A stretch of DNA of 64,000 bases from CAYNRE01 sp964399535 (GTDB lineage: Bacteria; Planctomycetota; Planctomycetia; Pirellulales; CAYNRE01). The DNA is taken from positions 599,203 to 663,202 of the forward strand of contig CAYNRE010000070.1 in assembly GCA_964399535.1 (NCBI GenBank), given 5' to 3'. This document shows positions 49,301-57,302 of the stretch, piece by piece. Below the pieces are notes generated by a model. It ran no database searches and had not been told where the DNA came from. It was given only the letters and a program-made list of their open reading frames with translations. Made by a program: the position numbers and the translations under genes. Every line of letters starts with the position of its first letter. The stretch's first letter is position 1.

Positions 49301-51391
49301 CTGCAGCCGCGCGGCCTGTTCGTAGGCCGCCAGAGCCTGGGTGGTTTTCCCCGCGGCCTCCCAGGCCAGCGCGGCCTGGAAATGATGTTGCGGGTTGGCT
49401 GGATCGAGCTGAATGATTTCGTCGCGAACGCGGCCGGCGGCATCGGCTTCGCGCTCGGCCAGGTAGCAATTGGCCAACTCGGAAAGCAGCCGGATGCGCG
49501 TGGCCACCCCGGCTGTCTGGCCGGCCGTTCGCCGCTGACTTTCAAGCCGCCCACGGAGCAGCTGCACCGCTTCGCTCCGCCGCTGCTTGGCTACCAGCGA
49601 CTGGGCCGCGAGCAGATCGACCTGGGCCGCCATATCCCAGCTCTCGGCCCAAGGTAGCTGGCGGGTTAACTGGGGCAGCACGTGCTCGAGCGTGGCCAGC
49701 AAACGGTCGGCGGCTTCGGTCTGTCCGATGCTGACCAGGGCCGTTCCCAAACGCAGGTTGAGGGCGAAATCGAGCGTCGAAACCGCTTGCAAGCCTTGCC
49801 GCCAGACCGCGATCGCGCTGTCGGTCTGGCCAGCCCCCCAGATTGCCTCGCCGCACAGCAAATAGGTTCGGCGATCGCGCGGGGCCAATTCGATCGCCCG
49901 CCGTAAAACGGGCTCCGCCTCGCCCCATTCGCGCCGCTGGATGGCGGCCTCTCCCACGGCCAGAAGCACCTCGGGGTCGTCGGCGGCCAGTTGCCGGGCC
50001 TGCTCCAAATCGTCATCGGCCCCCGCCAGGTTGAACTGCTTGCGGTACTGGCAGCGCGCTAGCCAGACGCGGGAGTTGTCGCGGTCGGCCTCGACCAGTC
50101 CGTCGAGCACTTCATCGGCCGAGTCGGCGCGCTCCTCCGAGGTCAATTCAGGCGACTGCTGCCGGTAAAGTTGGGCCAACCCCACGGCCAGCTCGATATC
50201 TTTGGGGTTGGCGGCCACGGCCTGTTGCAGCGACGAGGTAACTCGGCTCCAAGAAATCCGTCCGGTGGCCAGCGCCTGTCCGTAGAGCGCCACGGCTCGA
50301 ATTCTCAGGGCGGCAGGATCGCGCGGGCGGCGCGCCAGCAGCCGATCGGCCTGCGATTCGGCCAACCCGAAATTACCCATCGTGATCAAGAGCTCGGCCA
50401 GGTGCCGGCGCACCTCGTCGTGCTCGCCTAGGCGCCGCAGGCAATCCAAATACATCTCGATGGCTCGCTGCCGATCGCCTCGGCTGCTGGCCCCCAACCG
50501 ACAGGCGTCGGCCATGCTGATCCGGGCTTCGATATCGTCGGGCCGATAGGCCAGGTAGTGCTTGGTCATCGGCACTACCTGGCGCCACTGGCGGTCGGCG
50601 GCCAACTGGTTTGCCCGCGCCAGCAGGTGTTCGGCGTTGCGATTGACCTGGTGGCGGTGCCAGGCCATCGCGGCCAGGTAAAGTACCGCGGCCAGCACGG
50701 CGGTCCGCCCAAGCAAGCGGGTATTCAACCGGCGATCGTGCCGGCTCGTGCCCGATCGGCCGGCGCCGGCGCCGCGTCGGCGGCGTTTCTTGCGGACCGG
50801 CGATGCGCGGCCGCCGGCCCCCTCCTCGCCGCGGGGTCCGTCGGGCTGGGGGCCCGCGACCGCGGACGAAGCGCCGGTCGAAGAAGGCCCGGTCGCCGCG
50901 ACCTCCGCCGAAGGTGCCGGCGCCGTGTTCGCCGCCGAAGGTGCCGGCGCCGTGTTCGCCGCCCGGGAACTGGCTGCACTTGCGTCGGCCGCTTCTGGTC
51001 CGGCTGCTCGCTCCAGGGCCGCTCCCTGTCTGGGCGAATCCGGACCCGGCGGCGTGCCCGCGCCCGGGGGCCGACGCTGGGCGTGCCGCCTTGGCGGCTG
51101 TGAACCCGCCTGCTGAGTGGATCCCGTCGCGAAGTCTGTTGGAGCGGAGCCGCCCGTCGCAAGCGGCGCATCGCCTGGGTACAGACTGCGGTGCGGGCGG
51201 CGGCGGCGCCGCCGCCGACGCGAACTGGCCTCCGCGTCGTCGTCGGGCGGCAGCGGAGGGGTCCGCTTCCAGAGCGACTTCCACCACGACCACCAGCCGC
51301 GCCGCGACTTCTTCGAACGCGGCCGCTGCCCGCGGAAAACGGTGTCGCCCGGACGCTCGGGCTGGCCTGGCATGCGAGGTCGACGTGACAT
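46373..51391 (-). CDS. Giant membrane-anchored TPR protein
   Basis: A 1672-aa protein. Residues 1-225 are a basic, low-complexity cytoplasmic region (an eight-Arg run near residue 60; Pro/Ala repeats, with a tandem 27-nt duplication at 50910-50963). One membrane helix lies at about 230-248 (TAVLAAVLYLAAMAWH). The remaining ~1400 residues are tetratricopeptide-type repeats from end to end, for example ALNNLAMIYAQDPNLAGSAL and HLALGLAYLD-like pairs, so the protein is probably a long superhelical scaffold in the periplasm. The charged Ala/Glu-rich tail (PPGAEAETESQPGEAP) is disordered. No enzymatic domain is seen. It has no neighbours in an operon. Confidence 0.85.
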   Translation of the reverse strand: MSRRPRMPGQPERPGDTVFRGQRPRSKKSRRGWWSWWKSLWKRTPPLPPDDDAEASSRRRRRRRRPHRSLYPGDAPLATGGSAPTDFATGSTQQAGSQPPRRHAQRRPPGAGTPPGPDSPRQGAALERAAGPEAADASAASSRAANTAPAPSAANTAPAPSAEVAATGPSSTGASSAVAGPQPDGPRGEEGAGGRASPVRKKRRRRGAGAGRSGTSRHDRRLNTRLLGRTAVLAAVLYLAAMAWHRHQVNRNAEHLLARANQLAADRQWRQVVPMTKHYLAYRPDDIEARISMADACRLGASSRGDRQRAIEMYLDCLRRLGEHDEVRRHLAELLITMGNFGLAESQADRLLARRPRDPAALRIRAVALYGQALATGRISWSRVTSSLQQAVAANPKDIELAVGLAQLYRQQSPELTSEERADSADEVLDGLVEADRDNSRVWLARCQYRKQFNLAGADDDLEQARQLAADDPEVLLAVGEAAIQRREWGEAEPVLRRAIELAPRDRRTYLLCGEAIWGAGQTDSAIAVWRQGLQAVSTLDFALNLRLGTALVSIGQTEAADRLLATLEHVLPQLTRQLPWAESWDMAAQVDLLAAQSLVAKQRRSEAVQLLRGRLESQRRTAGQTAGVATRIRLLSELANCYLAEREADAAGRVRDEIIQLDPANPQHHFQAALAWEAAGKTTQALAAYEQAARLQPPVAAAWLGIARMELREQRTSPVEERDWTSIDEALAAAQATGEVDPAEIALVRSELASQRDNADAALAVLEQAADASPEAARLQTALITAISRQADRAEADRQWQTYEDRAGRSTDTVRLRAAMLLERGDQQEAVALVQSWLAQAPQADHTRVRYLLAQVWWKSGELKQAAALFDELARDEPQNLLLARKRAELAWDMADNDRLRSAAEQLRSIEGDEGVWHRFFEAQRLLGELASGDLAGLAQLQRHSDELSAERPGWGPALLLAGQLSEREAKFDAAIALYESALASREVSARALERLVLLLSQQGRLEEADEYLAQLMPAGATQAGASEELATMAIELAAERGQSGRALSLAEQAARSRPDDPEAQVWLARALVLNQRAAEAEAPLRSAILLRPGQPRWWRWLIEYYGQADARDRLRPLADEIAATEALPEGERRLLQGRVNQLLDEPEQAEDHFRRGLELGGTDLDLRELAGRFLLSRDRGLALVTLEKVLNVAPERLSTRGLLALALLDEPGDDGWQRAWTLASEGRREGELVSTDQLRLEARVLAARNRVAEQREAIERFEQLVARPVGVTPQDRFQLAQLYQSQGAVTTALKQYAQLAQMPSAQPDQLYAYADLLLATRETAESGELLTRLADRDPRSRRLLGLKARWLHVARRDDQIEPLLEPALREALAAQTDPRQQSETWTSFAGMYALAAQLAQAERCLRQAAQLDRRASPRLVAWLAQHDRPDEAFELGLAGGAAAIDADMATALGQALLSTEPSDDQFAQIEPAVSAALDRYPDSAELTFTVGTLRCWQQQLEQAVALFEHTLELDPRHVPALNNLAMIYAQDPNLAGSALQYIERALEAAGPRRELIDTQAVVLLKLGRIDEALDALQLVTGSLDADPLSFVHLAMAFLAADSHPQARAALYEARERGLAPHRLMPFERRSLEDVEVELERAELERSAQAQADELPPGAEAETESQPGEAP

Positions 51392-51511
51392 GATTCGGCC
51401 AGCGAAGTCGTTGCGTCAGGTTCGGCGAGTTCAATTCCGTATGAATCAAACCACGTGAATCGATCCAGGTAGACCGGATCGGGTTTTGCCCGACACCGGG
51501 GGCTGGCGTGG

Positions 51512-52009
51512 CTAACCTCCGACCAGGGGAGGATTCCCCAGGGCCCGGTGCACCACGGTCATCTGCCCGGTGTGCAGCCCTTCATGCCAGGCGGCCGTTT
51601 GAAAGGCCGAGGCGTAGTCGGGCAGAAAACTTGGCGCACCCTTGGGGGTCGGATGATTCAATTGCGACTCGTCCAGGCTATCCAGCGCGGCCAACAGCGC
51701 TTGTCGACGCTCGCGCATAAAGGCCAGCACCTGGTCCACCGGGGGATAGTCGTTCGGATCGGCCGAGGGTTGGGAGCCCATGCCGAATCGTTCCTGGAAA
51801 TCGGCCCGGGCCAGGGCGCGCTCAGGCGCCACGAGCGAGAGCATGAAGTCGTCGACCACGCCCATATGGCCGGCAAACCAGAGTGGATGATTCGCCCTTG
51901 GATGCACCTGGTGCAGCCACTCGGCCGGGGTATGAAACGCCGCGAGAAGCCGCTCACTGAAATCGCGAGACCGCTCCAGTTGCTCTCGCAGGCGCTGTTT
52001 CAGGCTCAA
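51512..52009 (-). CDS. DinB-superfamily putative metal-dependent protein
   Basis: A 165-aa four-helix-bundle protein of the DinB/YfiT type. The metal ligands are the His triad H48 (WFAGHMG), H142 and H146 (WHEGLHTGQMTVVHRALG). I take the TTG at 52009, since AGGA lies 9 nt upstream and the result starts (M)SLKQRLREQLERSRDF, as is usual; the long upstream ATG frame lacks support. Members act as thiol-dependent transferases or are uncharacterised. Substrate unknown. Confidence 0.78.
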   Translation of the reverse strand: MSLKQRLREQLERSRDFSERLLAAFHTPAEWLHQVHPRANHPLWFAGHMGVVDDFMLSLVAPERALARADFQERFGMGSQPSADPNDYPPVDQVLAFMRERRQALLAALDSLDESQLNHPTPKGAPSFLPDYASAFQTAAWHEGLHTGQMTVVHRALGNPPLVGG

Positions 52010-52287
52010 GGCGGTGTTTCCTGAACAGGAGAAATCGAGTGCCCCTGGCAAGATCCCGCCCACAGGCTCCGCGGGGGTGTCTAGGCGACCATCTCTAGCA
52101 TAAACCCTGCGCCCGGGGACGCCAGATACCCCCCGGGAAGCAACGGGCCGCGCCGCCCCCCCCAAAACAACACACGCTCGCCGCGGTGCACCACCCGTTG
52201 GGGCCTGCGACCGGGGCGAGCGTGCTGGAATCGTCGCGCCCGCGCAGAGACCATTCGCTCCACGCGGCGCTTATCGCCAAGAAACTC

Positions 52288-53349
52288 TTACCGGCCGCTT
52301 CGGCGGCGGGCCGCGCAACCCAAGCCGATCGCCATCGCCAGGCCACAGAGGGCCAGCGACGACGGTTCCGGCACCACGACCCGGTACGGGGCGGTGCCAA
52401 CGAACTGACCGGTCAGGTTGAATTCCACCTCCAGGCCGAGCAAGTCCGCCAGAATCGGCGGAATCTCGGGCAGCGGATCGATGTCGACCGGCACGGTCAA
52501 CCGGTAGTTGGGGCCGACCTGCTGAATCAGCCCACCCGTGGCCGAGTTGGGCAGCGCGCCCAAACCACCGATCGGCGCCGTGAAACCGGCCCCGATGTTG
52601 ATGTCCAACGAGAAAATCCCCGGCGTGCTTACCGAAAGGGGAATCTCGGGCGGCAATTGGCCGGCCAGCGTCTGCAGCAACAAGAGCGTAGCGGTCTTGG
52701 TGAGCAGGTCGGGCATGGTCAGCACGGCGCTCACGGCAATGTCGGCGTCGCCCGCGATCAGCGACAGGTCGACCGCCGACGCATCAAAGTCCTGGTTGTT
52801 CACCCCACTGCGGAGCAGCGAACTGCCCGCGGTCAGATCGAACGACATGTTGCGCAGGGCCACGTCGATATCGACAGCGCTGAGCGTGCCAAGATTGATC
52901 GTGCCGAAGCCGGGAATGTCGATCGGCGGAATGACAATGTTGATCGGTGCCGTGGCGGTAATGCCGTAGTTGCCCGGATCTGGGTTGCCCAGGTCGCCGC
53001 CCGGGCCAGGCACCAATTGCGCCGGCGGATTGAAGATGCCGCCCGTGCGCTGAAAATCGGCGTTGACCGAGCTCCCGCCCGGGAACTTGATCAGGCCGGG
53101 CGTGAGCACCGTTTCCATCGTGCCCGTGTACGAAGTGGCTTTAGTGCCCGCCTGTTCGGTCACGCTGAGCACACCGCCAAAGATGCTCAGATTTGCGGTC
53201 AGGTCCAGACTGCTCTGGTTCTGAACCACGCTGAAACTAATCGGATCGGCGACCGCTGGCGCCGCGCACAACGCGGCCAGCGCGCAGATCGCGGTTCCTC
53301 CGACCACGCCCCGTGCGTGGCGAGAAACCTGCCGAATTGTCCACTGCAT
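52288..53349 (-). CDS. Secreted PEP-CTERM protein
   Basis: A 353-aa exported protein. ATG at 53349 after GAGGAG; signal peptide to about residue 35 (GTAICALAALCAAPAVAD). The mature protein is beta-rich and low in charge (INIVIPPIDIPGFGTINLGT, DIDVALRNMSFDLTAGSSLL), resembling choice-of-anchor-type PEP-CTERM proteins. The sorting signal is VVPEPSSLALCGLAMAIGLG, followed by ARRRSGR. It should be exported and processed by an exosortase not encoded here. It is downstream of the ABC operon, 272 nt away, with no known link. Confidence 0.86.
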   Translation of the reverse strand: MQWTIRQVSRHARGVVGGTAICALAALCAAPAVADPISFSVVQNQSSLDLTANLSIFGGVLSVTEQAGTKATSYTGTMETVLTPGLIKFPGGSSVNADFQRTGGIFNPPAQLVPGPGGDLGNPDPGNYGITATAPINIVIPPIDIPGFGTINLGTLSAVDIDVALRNMSFDLTAGSSLLRSGVNNQDFDASAVDLSLIAGDADIAVSAVLTMPDLLTKTATLLLLQTLAGQLPPEIPLSVSTPGIFSLDINIGAGFTAPIGGLGALPNSATGGLIQQVGPNYRLTVPVDIDPLPEIPPILADLLGLEVEFNLTGQFVGTAPYRVVVPEPSSLALCGLAMAIGLGCAARRRSGR

Positions 53350-53621
53350 TAGCTGCTCCTCTGCTGCTGGTAAAAGTTCACCCAGATGAATGAAAGCTGG
53401 CTCGCCCCGCGGCGTGAGGAAATTCCTCGACCGCGCACCGCTGCGGCCATTCCAGAGCACACCCCGCATCGGGGAATGGCCAGGCGGAGAGCCCCCTGGG
53501 CGTCCAGGCAAAGAATGATTGCGAGGGGGAAATCTAGCAAGCGCTTTTTTCGGAAACGCGCCTGCCAACCACCCTGAACAAGGGTCAGGCCCGCTTACCA
53601 CGGGCCGCGGTCCGTGATCCG

Positions 53622-54548
53622 CTACGAGGTGATGCCCTTGGTCAGGGTCATAAACGCGGTTTCCAGATTCAGTTCCTCCTCGCGGAACAGAACGAGCCGC
53701 TGGCCGGCCTGGACCAACTGGCGCGCAAGGTCGCTGTAGTCTTCAACTCCGGGTCGCAAGGTAACCATCAGCTCCTCGCCGCGGGGCTCGACCCGCTCGA
53801 CCAGCGGAGACTGCTCTAACAGTTGCGAGGCGGCCGCCGAAGGGCCCACGACCTTGACGACCAGCACCACTTGTTGGCGTACCTGGCGCATCACGTCGGC
53901 CACGTTGGCGTTCACCAACAGTTCGCCCCGCTCGATGATCCCGATCTTGTTACAAATGTCGGCCAGCTCGGGCAGGATATGGCTCGAAATCATGATCGTC
54001 TTGCCCATCGTGCGCAGCTCTTTGAGCAGGCCCCGCATTTCGATCCGGGCTCGCGGGTCGAGGCCGCTGGCGGGCACGTCGAGCAGGAGCACCTGGGGGT
54101 CGTGCAGCAGCACCCGAGCCAACCCCAGCCGCTGGGTCATGCCTCGCGAGAGGCTCGTCACGAGCGCGTCGCGCTTGTAGGTCAGGTCGACCAGCTCCAA
54201 CACTTCCTCACAAATCTTGCGCCGGGCCGGAGCGTTGATCCGGTAGGCCGCCGCGAAGAACTCCAGGTACTCGATCACCTTCATGTCGTCGTAGACACCG
54301 AAGAAATCGGGCATGAAACCGATCAGCCGACGAATCTCCTTGGGGTGGGTATAGATCGAGTACCCGCAGACATAGGCCTCGCCCCAACTGGGGCTCAGCA
54401 GCGTGGCCAAGATGCGCATCGTGGTCGTCTTGCCGGCGCCGTTGGGCCCGATAAACCCGAACACGTCTCCCTTCTCCAAGCGAAGGTCCAGGCTCTTGAT
54501 CGCATGGAGCTCGCCATAGGTCTTGGTCAAGTCGCGGGTTTCGATCAC
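53622..54548 (-). CDS. ABC transporter ATP-binding protein with altered Walker B
   Basis: A 308-aa ABC ATPase of the ABC-2 export type. GTG start at 54548 with AGGAT upstream. Walker A is GPNGAGKTTT (34-43), the signature is SLSRGMTQRLGLA, and Walker B reads LLLDVPASGLDP: the catalytic Glu after the Asp is Val (V158). The nucleotide codon is GTG where GAG would restore Glu. The C-terminal ~80 residues form the extra domain common to this group. No ABC permease gene accompanies it: the upstream neighbour is a large membrane protein with few helices. The gene is last in a four-gene unit. Hydrolysis may be slow or absent; a homologue comparison is needed to see whether Val is a family trait. Confidence 0.85.
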   Translation of the reverse strand: MIETRDLTKTYGELHAIKSLDLRLEKGDVFGFIGPNGAGKTTTMRILATLLSPSWGEAYVCGYSIYTHPKEIRRLIGFMPDFFGVYDDMKVIEYLEFFAAAYRINAPARRKICEEVLELVDLTYKRDALVTSLSRGMTQRLGLARVLLHDPQVLLLDVPASGLDPRARIEMRGLLKELRTMGKTIMISSHILPELADICNKIGIIERGELLVNANVADVMRQVRQQVVLVVKVVGPSAAASQLLEQSPLVERVEPRGEELMVTLRPGVEDYSDLARQLVQAGQRLVLFREEELNLETAFMTLTKGITS

Positions 54549-54624
54549 GGCATCGATCCTAATCCAAAGGGGCGGTTTTTCAGAGGTTCCAGTCCGGGCA
54601 GCAATCGCGGGGGCCTTGGGCGGC

Positions 54625-56967
54625 CTAGGGTCCGGCGCTTAGTTCGCTCACCGGAAGGACGAAGCGATAGTAGGTGTCGCGCGCCAGCTGCTGGGGAGAC
54701 AGCGGTCGGCCATCGAGCGTGAGCTCGGCCGCCGCCGGTGCGGCACGCACCACCAAGATCGCCCGGCCCGCCTTCAGGTGAGCGCTTAGGTCGACAAAGG
54801 CCTGGTACTGATTGAGCAACCTGGCGTAGCTTTCTCCGCCAGCCGCCTCGTAAAACATCATCTGTTTGAGAATCTGCCAACGGTCGAAACTGGCCTGGTC
54901 GTACGGGCGCGCCTGGCGAACGTATTCCTTGCGGGTGTCGTCGAACACCATTACCCGCTCGGTCAGCCGGGTGACCAGTTCGGTGCGCTCCAGGTCGACC
55001 AGGTCGTTGAGCAGGTCGATCGACTGGCCCGGCTCGAGCGGCCGGCGGAAAGCGATTCCCCACCGCCCACAGGCCAAGAGGCCGTTTTCCCAGGTAAACG
55101 GGCTACGGTTCGTAATTACGCCAAGGGGCACCTCGTCGGTGCCGGCTTCGAGCGCGGCAGCGATCAGACCGGGGTCTTCCGCGGTCCAACGCGTGACCAG
55201 GCTCTTGGTCGACCAGACCTGTAGGGGAAGCTCGATCAGCGCATCCAGCTTGGGCGAAGCCCGGTACTGGTCCGTTCCCAGGGCCCCCTCGACGCCCAGC
55301 GCGTCCATGCCGCCGAACCCGGTTCCCGGTAGACCAAACCAACTCACCAGCGTTTCCCGAGGCTGAAAGGTTGGGGCAGCCGGGTCTGGCTCGCCTGCCG
55401 CGCGGGCCGGCCCAAAGCGAACGTCGAAACTGCTTGCCTGAGGGCTGAACACATTGGCCCAACTGGTGCCCCGCACCAAGCCGCTGGCCAGGTCGACGTC
55501 GACCAGGTCTACCTGATTAGCGCGCAGCGAACTGCCCTTTTTCCAGACGGCGTAGCCATAGGCACCCAGGCAAGTTACCAGCACGATCAAGGGAAACGTG
55601 AGCCAGGTTAATTCCGGCCGGCGGAACACCTTAGTCACCACCCAGTAGTCGACCGGTCCGATCAGGGCCACGTAGGCCAAGATCAGGCCGGCCACCACGG
55701 CGAACGGAATCAGCTCGATGCCGGCAAACTGGTCCAGCGCTCCGCGAAGCTGGGCCGATAGATCGGTCAGCCCTAGCCAAGTGACGCGCCCTTGGCGCCT
55801 GAGCGGATCGTCGTCGGCCAGGTTGCTCGGGCGATCGAGCAGCCGGGCCAGCAGCGCGGTCCGCCCCTTCCAGTCGGCCAGCGGCGATTGATTCAGATCC
55901 AGCCCCGCGAACATCACCTGGCCAAATCCGCGGGCCTGGCGGACCACGAGGGGCAAATCGGCCTCGCGGCAAACGACCACGCCGTCGCTCACCTCGAGCC
56001 GGGGCACCTGAAGCTCGAAGCCGTCGGACGCCGCCGCGGCCGCAAGCGGCTGCTTGGTGCCCGAGAATTCCTCGATCGCCCCGGTTAGCGAAAGCCGGTA
56101 GTTCTCGACCCAGCGGCCCGGAGCCAAACCCGCCAGGGCTCCTTCCGGCGCTAGCAATTCGGGCGCCTGGCTGCCCACGGCCAACAGCAGCTTGCCGCCC
56201 CGGGCAATCCAGTCGTCGATCGCCCGGCGCTGGGCACTGTCGCTGGTCAGCGGGCGATAGATTTCCGGGTTGCTGGTCGACAGCACCAACCAGTCGATGC
56301 CGTCGTAGCCCAGCCAATGCGTGGGTAGCTGGCTACAGTCGGCCAATTCGATGGCCCGGGCGGGCTCTTCGAACTCGTCGTCGCGCCGCTCCTGGCGCAG
56401 CAGGGCCTCGAGCCCGATGGGCGGACCGACGCAGACGAGCAACTGCTGCGTTGCGGGCAGGCCCTGGCGATGGCGACCGGGCAACAGTTCCTGGGCGCTG
56501 GAGAAACGCTGTTGGACCAGCGGTTCGTCGTCCTGATCGAAGATCGAAACGGTTAAGGTGTTGTCCATCCGGCCGAATTTAACCTGGCCGCGAACCACCG
56601 CGGGCCGACCAGGCAGAAGCTGGATGGGGCGCCCCCCCTGGGCCCAAACGCGGCACTCGACACCGTCCCCGTCGGCCGTCGTCAGGGCAACCTTCACCGC
56701 CTGCTTGGTCGCGCCCCCCTGGATGGTCAGTTCGATGGGGGTCCAGCTGCCCACCTTGTAATAGCCGCCCAGGCCGACCCGGTGCTCGGAAACGAGGGGG
56801 CCGTCGGCGGGGGCATCGGCCGAACGTGCCCTGCCGGGGCCCACTGGGGCCGCCATGAGAACCACGCCGAGCAGCCAGGCCACGCGCAGGCCTGCTCGCC
56901 AGCGGGTCGTTTCCCGGTAGATCGCTGCCCGACTCCGAGGAGCGCCGATCGCCGTGCTCCTGCCCAT
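54625..56967 (-). CDS. Large membrane protein of ABC-linked operon (GATase-like domain)
   Basis: A 780-aa protein. N-terminal signal/anchor (about 28-48), a beta-rich domain (about 60-170), a glutamine-amidotransferase-like Rossmann part (about 185-390, with DGIDWLVLSTSNPEIYRPLT and ARGFGQVMFAGLDLNQSPL), then two membrane helices (about 435-458 and 468-488) and a long periplasmic or cytoplasmic C terminus. Comparable proteins sit beside ABC-2 exporters of unknown substrate. Its ATG overlaps the MazG-like stop (TGATG), so translation is coupled, and the ABC ATPase follows 76 nt later. It could be the membrane partner of the ATPase, replacing a permease. Confidence 0.72.
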   Translation of the reverse strand: MGRSTAIGAPRSRAAIYRETTRWRAGLRVAWLLGVVLMAAPVGPGRARSADAPADGPLVSEHRVGLGGYYKVGSWTPIELTIQGGATKQAVKVALTTADGDGVECRVWAQGGRPIQLLPGRPAVVRGQVKFGRMDNTLTVSIFDQDDEPLVQQRFSSAQELLPGRHRQGLPATQQLLVCVGPPIGLEALLRQERRDDEFEEPARAIELADCSQLPTHWLGYDGIDWLVLSTSNPEIYRPLTSDSAQRRAIDDWIARGGKLLLAVGSQAPELLAPEGALAGLAPGRWVENYRLSLTGAIEEFSGTKQPLAAAAASDGFELQVPRLEVSDGVVVCREADLPLVVRQARGFGQVMFAGLDLNQSPLADWKGRTALLARLLDRPSNLADDDPLRRQGRVTWLGLTDLSAQLRGALDQFAGIELIPFAVVAGLILAYVALIGPVDYWVVTKVFRRPELTWLTFPLIVLVTCLGAYGYAVWKKGSSLRANQVDLVDVDLASGLVRGTSWANVFSPQASSFDVRFGPARAAGEPDPAAPTFQPRETLVSWFGLPGTGFGGMDALGVEGALGTDQYRASPKLDALIELPLQVWSTKSLVTRWTAEDPGLIAAALEAGTDEVPLGVITNRSPFTWENGLLACGRWGIAFRRPLEPGQSIDLLNDLVDLERTELVTRLTERVMVFDDTRKEYVRQARPYDQASFDRWQILKQMMFYEAAGGESYARLLNQYQAFVDLSAHLKAGRAILVVRAAPAAAELTLDGRPLSPQQLARDTYYRFVLPVSELSAGP

Positions 56968-57302
56968 CAGGGCTTCTCCGCGTCGCTACAGGTGCAAACC
57001 AGCGCGCCGCAACCGGGGCAGCCCGAGCCGTATTTGCGTTGCACGGCCTCGGCCAGATCGACCTGGGCCACGTTGGCAATCGTGGCCAGCCAGGCCAACA
57101 CGTCGGCGAACTCACCGAGCCGCTCCTCGTGAGTTCCGCTGCGCAGCGCCGCGGCCAATTCACCCACCTCTTCCATGAGCCACATAAAGGTGCCGTCGAT
57201 GCCGCGGGCCAGGTCCTTTTCCAGGTACATGTCGCGAATCAATTGCTGAAAGCCTTGCAGGCTCACGTCGCGCTGCGGCGCGGTCGAAGCTGACTGGTTC
57301 AC
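56967..57302 (-). CDS. MazG-like nucleotide pyrophosphohydrolase
   Basis: A 111-aa all-alpha NTP pyrophosphatase. The Mg-binding glutamates are in WLMEEVGELAAAL and GEFADVLAWL (EExxE...ExxD). The C terminus carries a compact Cys cluster GCPGCGALVCTC, as seen in some short MazG-like proteins. It would hydrolyse (d)NTPs to NMP and pyrophosphate, possibly for nucleotide-pool cleaning. GTG start; the gene overlaps the upstream TPR/peptidase gene by 4 nt (GTGA) and the downstream membrane-protein gene by one nt, an unusual partner for both. Confidence 0.88.
   Translation of the reverse strand: MNQSASTAPQRDVSLQGFQQLIRDMYLEKDLARGIDGTFMWLMEEVGELAAALRSGTHEERLGEFADVLAWLATIANVAQVDLAEAVQRKYGSGCPGCGALVCTCSDAEKP

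Noticed and set aside
50910..50963. Tandem 27-nt repeat as a possible CRISPR or VNTR locus
   Set aside because: It is only two in-frame copies without spacers inside a low-complexity protein region, so I list it as part of the TPR gene rather than a separate feature.
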